NCBI GenBank assembly: GCA_024226335.1
Contig: JAAELY010000029.1
Span: forward strand, 16,184-80,183
DNA from: a bacterium
Lineage (GTDB): Bacteria; Myxococcota_A; UBA9160; SZUA-336
Direction: 5' to 3'
Length of the DNA: 64,000 nucleotides
In this document: positions 62,077-64,000 of the stretch, in pieces
How positions within the stretch are numbered: the stretch's first letter is position 1
Layout: each line of letters opens with the position of its first letter
Notes under the pieces: model-generated
The model's input: only the letters and a program-made list of their open reading frames with translations
Database searches by the model: none
Told to the model about the DNA's origin: nothing
Position numbers and translations under genes: made by a program

Positions 62077-63195
62077 TCAGTTCGGATTCGGCGCTGGCGT
62101 CGTGGGGCCGCTCTTGGGGAGGACGGGCATCGCGATGTAGGCCGCGTCGACCTCGCCGGTGAGCGACTCGAGGAAGCTGCGAATCGAAGCATCCTGCTCG
62201 GGCGTGAGCGTCTTACCGAGCTGGTACTCGGCCATGATCGAAACAGCCTGTTCGAGGGTACCGACCGAACCGTCGTGGAAATACGGGCCCGTCTGCGCAA
62301 TGTTGCGCAGCGACGGCACCTTGAAGACGAACCGATCAGCCTCGCTTCCCGTCACTTCGAAGCGTCCCTGGTCTTCTGTCGGGTAGGGCTTCATTGCACC
62401 GAGTCTCTGATACAGCGTGCCTCCGAAAGCCGCGCCCATGTGGCAAGTGGGGCATCCGGTCTGGATGAAAGTCTCGAGGCCGTCGAGTTCAGCTGACGAA
62501 AGCGCGGCTGTGTCTCCTCCGACGAATGCATCGAAACGCCCGGGCGTGCTCAGGCGACGTTCGAACGCACCGATGGCCCGGGCCATGTTGACGTAGGTGA
62601 GCGCCAGTTCGTCTGCGGGAAAAGCCGCGGGGAACTGATCGACGTACCCGGGGATCGACTTCAGCACTGCCAATACCGCGGCTTCGCTCGGCATCGCCAT
62701 TTCGATCGGGTTCAGCACCGGCCCTTGTGCCTGGGCCTCGACATCGGCGGCTCGCCCGTCCCAGAACTGCGTCACATGTCCCGCCGCGTTGTAGACCGTC
62801 GGTGAATTGCGGCCACCCCGTTGCCCTCGGTGACCGGGGGAGGTCGGCTCGCTGTCCTGGCCAAACTTGTCGAGCAGGTGGCAGCTGTTGCAAGCGATAT
62901 CGTGGTTCTTCGATAGGCGCTTGTCGTAGTAGAGCTGGCGGCCGAGATCGATCTTGGGCTCGGTGAGGTCATTCGCGGGGTTGCTGAACTGACTCGGCAG
63001 GGCTCCGAAGATCGCGGCGGCCTGTTGGCGCAGCACATCGACATCGGCAGTGCTTCGCTCCTTCGCGGCAGCCACCCCGTTCCCCAGGCCATCGTCCGCG
63101 CATGCGGTGACCAGGCCGAGGGAAACTCCGGCGAGAAATGCGATCGAAAGCGCTCGAAGTGCGACGGATGCGTGGGCAGAAGCCTTGATGTTCAT
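62077..63195 (-). CDS. Di-haem cytochrome c peroxidase (MauG/CcpA family)
   Basis: A 372-residue periplasmic protein. The signal ends in a lipobox-like LVTAC, so it may be a lipoprotein. Two c-type haem motifs are CNSCH (near residue 102) and CPTCH (near 247). RGGRNSPTVYNAAG, FWDGRAADVEAQAQGPV and TGPYFHDGSVGTLEQAV match the cytochrome c peroxidase/MauG family. It reduces H2O2 with electrons from a cytochrome, or performs a MauG-like oxidation. ATG 63195 follows AAAGG and overlaps the preceding small frame by ATGA. The frame is open further upstream, but that part is not protein-like. Confidence 0.92.
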   Translation of the reverse strand: MNIKASAHASVALRALSIAFLAGVSLGLVTACADDGLGNGVAAAKERSTADVDVLRQQAAAIFGALPSQFSNPANDLTEPKIDLGRQLYYDKRLSKNHDIACNSCHLLDKFGQDSEPTSPGHRGQRGGRNSPTVYNAAGHVTQFWDGRAADVEAQAQGPVLNPIEMAMPSEAAVLAVLKSIPGYVDQFPAAFPADELALTYVNMARAIGAFERRLSTPGRFDAFVGGDTAALSSAELDGLETFIQTGCPTCHMGAAFGGTLYQRLGAMKPYPTEDQGRFEVTGSEADRFVFKVPSLRNIAQTGPYFHDGSVGTLEQAVSIMAEYQLGKTLTPEQDASIRSFLESLTGEVDAAYIAMPVLPKSGPTTPAPNPN

Positions 63196-63476
63196 CGGTA
63201 CCTTTTCATGAGGGCATGGACGATTCGGTCCTTGAGCCACATGGCAGCGCGCCCTGCATGGATCACGCCCCACGTGGTGCCGATCGCCGTGCCGTCGGCG
63301 AGATTGACAAGCGATAGAAAGCCGAGCCGCGGAATGTAGCCGCAAAGCGCGAGATCTTGCAATCGAGCGCGCTGGTTGTGGTCGAGTACCGGAGCCAGTG
63401 GCATCGGCCGTGCGATGGTGGAGCGCTTTGCCCGGGAAGCACCGAAGTGTGATGGCTCTTCGCGAGGGTAGAGCAC
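63192..63476 (-). CDS. Small hypothetical protein overlapping the peroxidase start
   Basis: A 94-codon frame whose TGA stop overlaps the peroxidase ATG (ATGA), the normal arrangement of coupled genes in this genome. From MPLAPVLDHNQRARLQDLAL onward it has coding-like composition and a plausible domain (GYIPRLGFLSLVNLADGTAIG, then HAGRAAMWLKDRIVHALMKR). The last part resembles the C-terminal membrane-proximal end of FAD-dependent NADH dehydrogenase-like oxidoreductases. It may be a truncated remnant or a true small protein beginning near 63404. Confidence is low. Confidence 0.35.
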   Translation of the reverse strand: MLYPREEPSHFGASRAKRSTIARPMPLAPVLDHNQRARLQDLALCGYIPRLGFLSLVNLADGTAIGTTWGVIHAGRAAMWLKDRIVHALMKRYR

Positions 63477-63592
63477 CGGCCGACCTCATCGCGCGTATCT
63501 GCGACGAGGCTGTATCGCGGGCGCAGGCGCGGCGGTGAGTCCTACGTATGTCCCACCAACGCGGTTCAGACTCGACACTGCTGAAGACAGAA

Positions 63593-63621
63593 GCGCCCGG
63601 AACCTCAAGGATTCCGGGCGC
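63593..63621 (-). terminator. Intrinsic terminator downstream of the tRNA-like sequence
   Basis: A perfect 10-bp stem (GCGCCCGGAA at 63593-63602 with TTCCGGGCGC at 63612-63621) has a nine-base loop. On the minus strand it is followed by TTCTGTCTT. It lies seven bases beyond the 3' CCA of the tRNA fragment, where a tRNA terminator is expected. Confidence 0.7.
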
Positions 63622-63627
63622 GTTGAT

Positions 63628-63672
63628 TGGTAGCGGGGACAGGATTGGAACCCGCAACCTTCAGGTTAGGAG
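63628..63672 (-). tRNA. 3' half of a tRNA (tRNA-Met-like), integration-site scar
   Basis: The minus strand reads, from anticodon loop to CCA, like the 3' part of a tRNA: CTCCTAA loop, CCTGAAGG variable region, T-arm GCGGGTTCCAATCCTGT and acceptor CCCCGCTA-CCA. It closely follows common bacterial tRNA-Met 3' halves (the loop would be CTCATAA there). No matching 5' half is found to the right: neither a D-arm nor the complementary GCGGGG acceptor strand. This is the pattern left where an integrative element inserted in a tRNA gene, with the element to the right (beyond 63672). Confidence 0.6.
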
Positions 63673-63731
63673 AGGGCATTTCGGCGTTTACACTAATCAG
63701 CGTAACTAGCGGTCAATACTCAGTAATCCCA

Positions 63732-63804
63732 GTTGGCTCGCATTCTTGCCCCACCCCTGGGGTCTCCGCGTTGGCTCGCGTTGGTCGACGTTGGCCCCGG
63801 TTGG
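63732..63804 (+). repeat. GTTGG repeats with 10-bp phasing
   Basis: GTTGG occurs at 63770, 63780, 63790 and 63800, exactly one per ten bases, and once more at 63732. The 10-mer GTTGGCTCGC is identical at 63732 and 63770. Ten-base spacing puts all sites on one face of the helix, as in recombinase arm sites or cooperative binding arrays. The array sits 60-130 bp inside the putative integrated element. Confidence 0.6.
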
Positions 63805-63885
63805 ACACCCCAAATCCGACCCTGCGTATTGGAGGCGTATCCCAGGGTCGATTCGGTATCGAGGTGGGCTGACGGATCAGGGCTA

Positions 63886-64000
63886 GTGTCCTGTTTCAGA
63901 AGTTCCATCTCGAATTAATTGAAGTGTTCAGGAGTCGGTCTTCCCAGAGTAGAATGGAGGGCAGACGATGGGGCAGAGAGGACGACCACGCGCAGCGGTG
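63886..64000 (+). mobile_element. Left end of an IS630-family insertion sequence (partial)
   Basis: The sequence AGTGTCCTGTTTCAGAAGTT begins right after a TA dinucleotide (63884-63885), as expected for IS630/Tc1-type elements, which duplicate TA. About 80 bp further in is a well-formed ribosome site and a start codon for a transposase-like protein. The rest of the element is beyond the window, so the right inverted repeat cannot be checked. Confidence 0.55.
63968..64000 (+). CDS. IS630-type transposase, 5' fragment cut by the window edge
   Basis: Only eleven codons are present: ATG at 63968, seven bases after GGAGG, encoding MGQRGRPRAAV. A basic GRP(R/K)A opening is common in IS630-family transposases, where it is followed by a helix-turn-helix domain. 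Identification rests on this short start plus the TA-flanked end upstream, so it is tentative. Confidence 0.45.
   Translation, partial: MGQRGRPRAAV

Noticed and set aside
63196..63657. Upstream extension of the di-haem peroxidase frame (another 154 codons)
   Set aside because: The signal peptide begins at ATG 63195 with a suitable ribosome site; the extension crosses a terminator and is not protein-like.
63732..63804. CRISPR-like array
   Set aside because: Units are 10 bp with a 5-bp core; there are no 25-40 bp repeats with unique spacers.
63627..63872. Plus-strand frame beginning MVAGTGLEPATF
   Set aside because: This is the well-known false protein produced by reading the antisense of a tRNA 3' end.

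Overview
The window is about 64 kb of GC-rich (about 60%), densely packed bacterial DNA with many ATGA/GTGA start-stop overlaps. The gene content suggests a Gram-negative, free-living, lipid- or steroid-degrading bacterium of the broad 'Deltaproteobacteria' type (Myxococcota, Binatota or a relative). The evidence is outer-membrane machinery (TonB-dependent receptor, ExbB/ExbD-like pair, LpxL-type acyltransferase), PEP-CTERM and related C-terminal sorting signals, a decoded selenocysteine codon, a type III glutamine synthetase, and many acyl-CoA dehydrogenases and crotonases. The taxonomic placement is inference; no rRNA or marker set is present.

Layout. 1-0.5 kb: 3' part of a GrdB/PrdB-like selenoprotein with an in-frame UGA and a bacterial SECIS hairpin. 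0.5-4.7 kb: PilZ protein, secreted cyclase-family hydrolase, then a beta-oxidation pair (3-hydroxyacyl-CoA dehydrogenase and SCP2-type thiolase). 4.7-8.8 kb: class III adenylate cyclase with TPRs and a TonB-dependent receptor. 8.9-11.1 kb: glutamine synthetase III. 11.5-16.2 kb: a tightly overlapping five-gene operon (ExbD-like, TonB-like, large secreted helical protein, lipoprotein, ExbB/MotA-like) that looks like a non-standard proton-motive-force transducer. 16.3-26 kb: flavoprotein, DUF2087, GST, ABC-F ATPase, DUF2142 membrane protein, a 161-bp MITE, acyl-CoA dehydrogenase, crotonase. 26-31 kb: phosphatase and an NO-sensing pair (H-NOX plus HNOBA-GGDEF-EAL). 31-44.7 kb: mixed metabolic genes, several secreted proteins with C-terminal sorting signals, and SDR, ATP-grasp, GST, HDOD and PAQR genes. 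44.7-54.8 kb: GH1 glycosidase and SMP-30, DUF4097 protein, M14 carboxypeptidase, crotonase, TPR protein, CBS protein, and the second MITE copy.

55-61.8 kb is a catabolic cluster: FAS1-like hydratase, two crotonases, a fused double-domain acyl-CoA dehydrogenase of FadE34/ChsE3 architecture and a cytochrome P450. The two divergent control regions share a palindromic operator-like motif. Together they resemble sterol or branched-chain side-chain degradation under one regulator.

62-64 kb: a di-haem peroxidase, then a terminator, a 3' tRNA fragment that looks like an integration scar, helically phased GTTGG repeats, and the left end of an IS630-type insertion sequence running off the window. The rightmost 0.3 kb is therefore probably the start of an integrated element.

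The strongest leads are the selenocysteine gene, the five-gene Ton/Tol-like operon, the MITE pair inserted exactly at TAG stop codons, the shared operator in the catabolic cluster, and the H-NOX/HNOBA-EAL pair.
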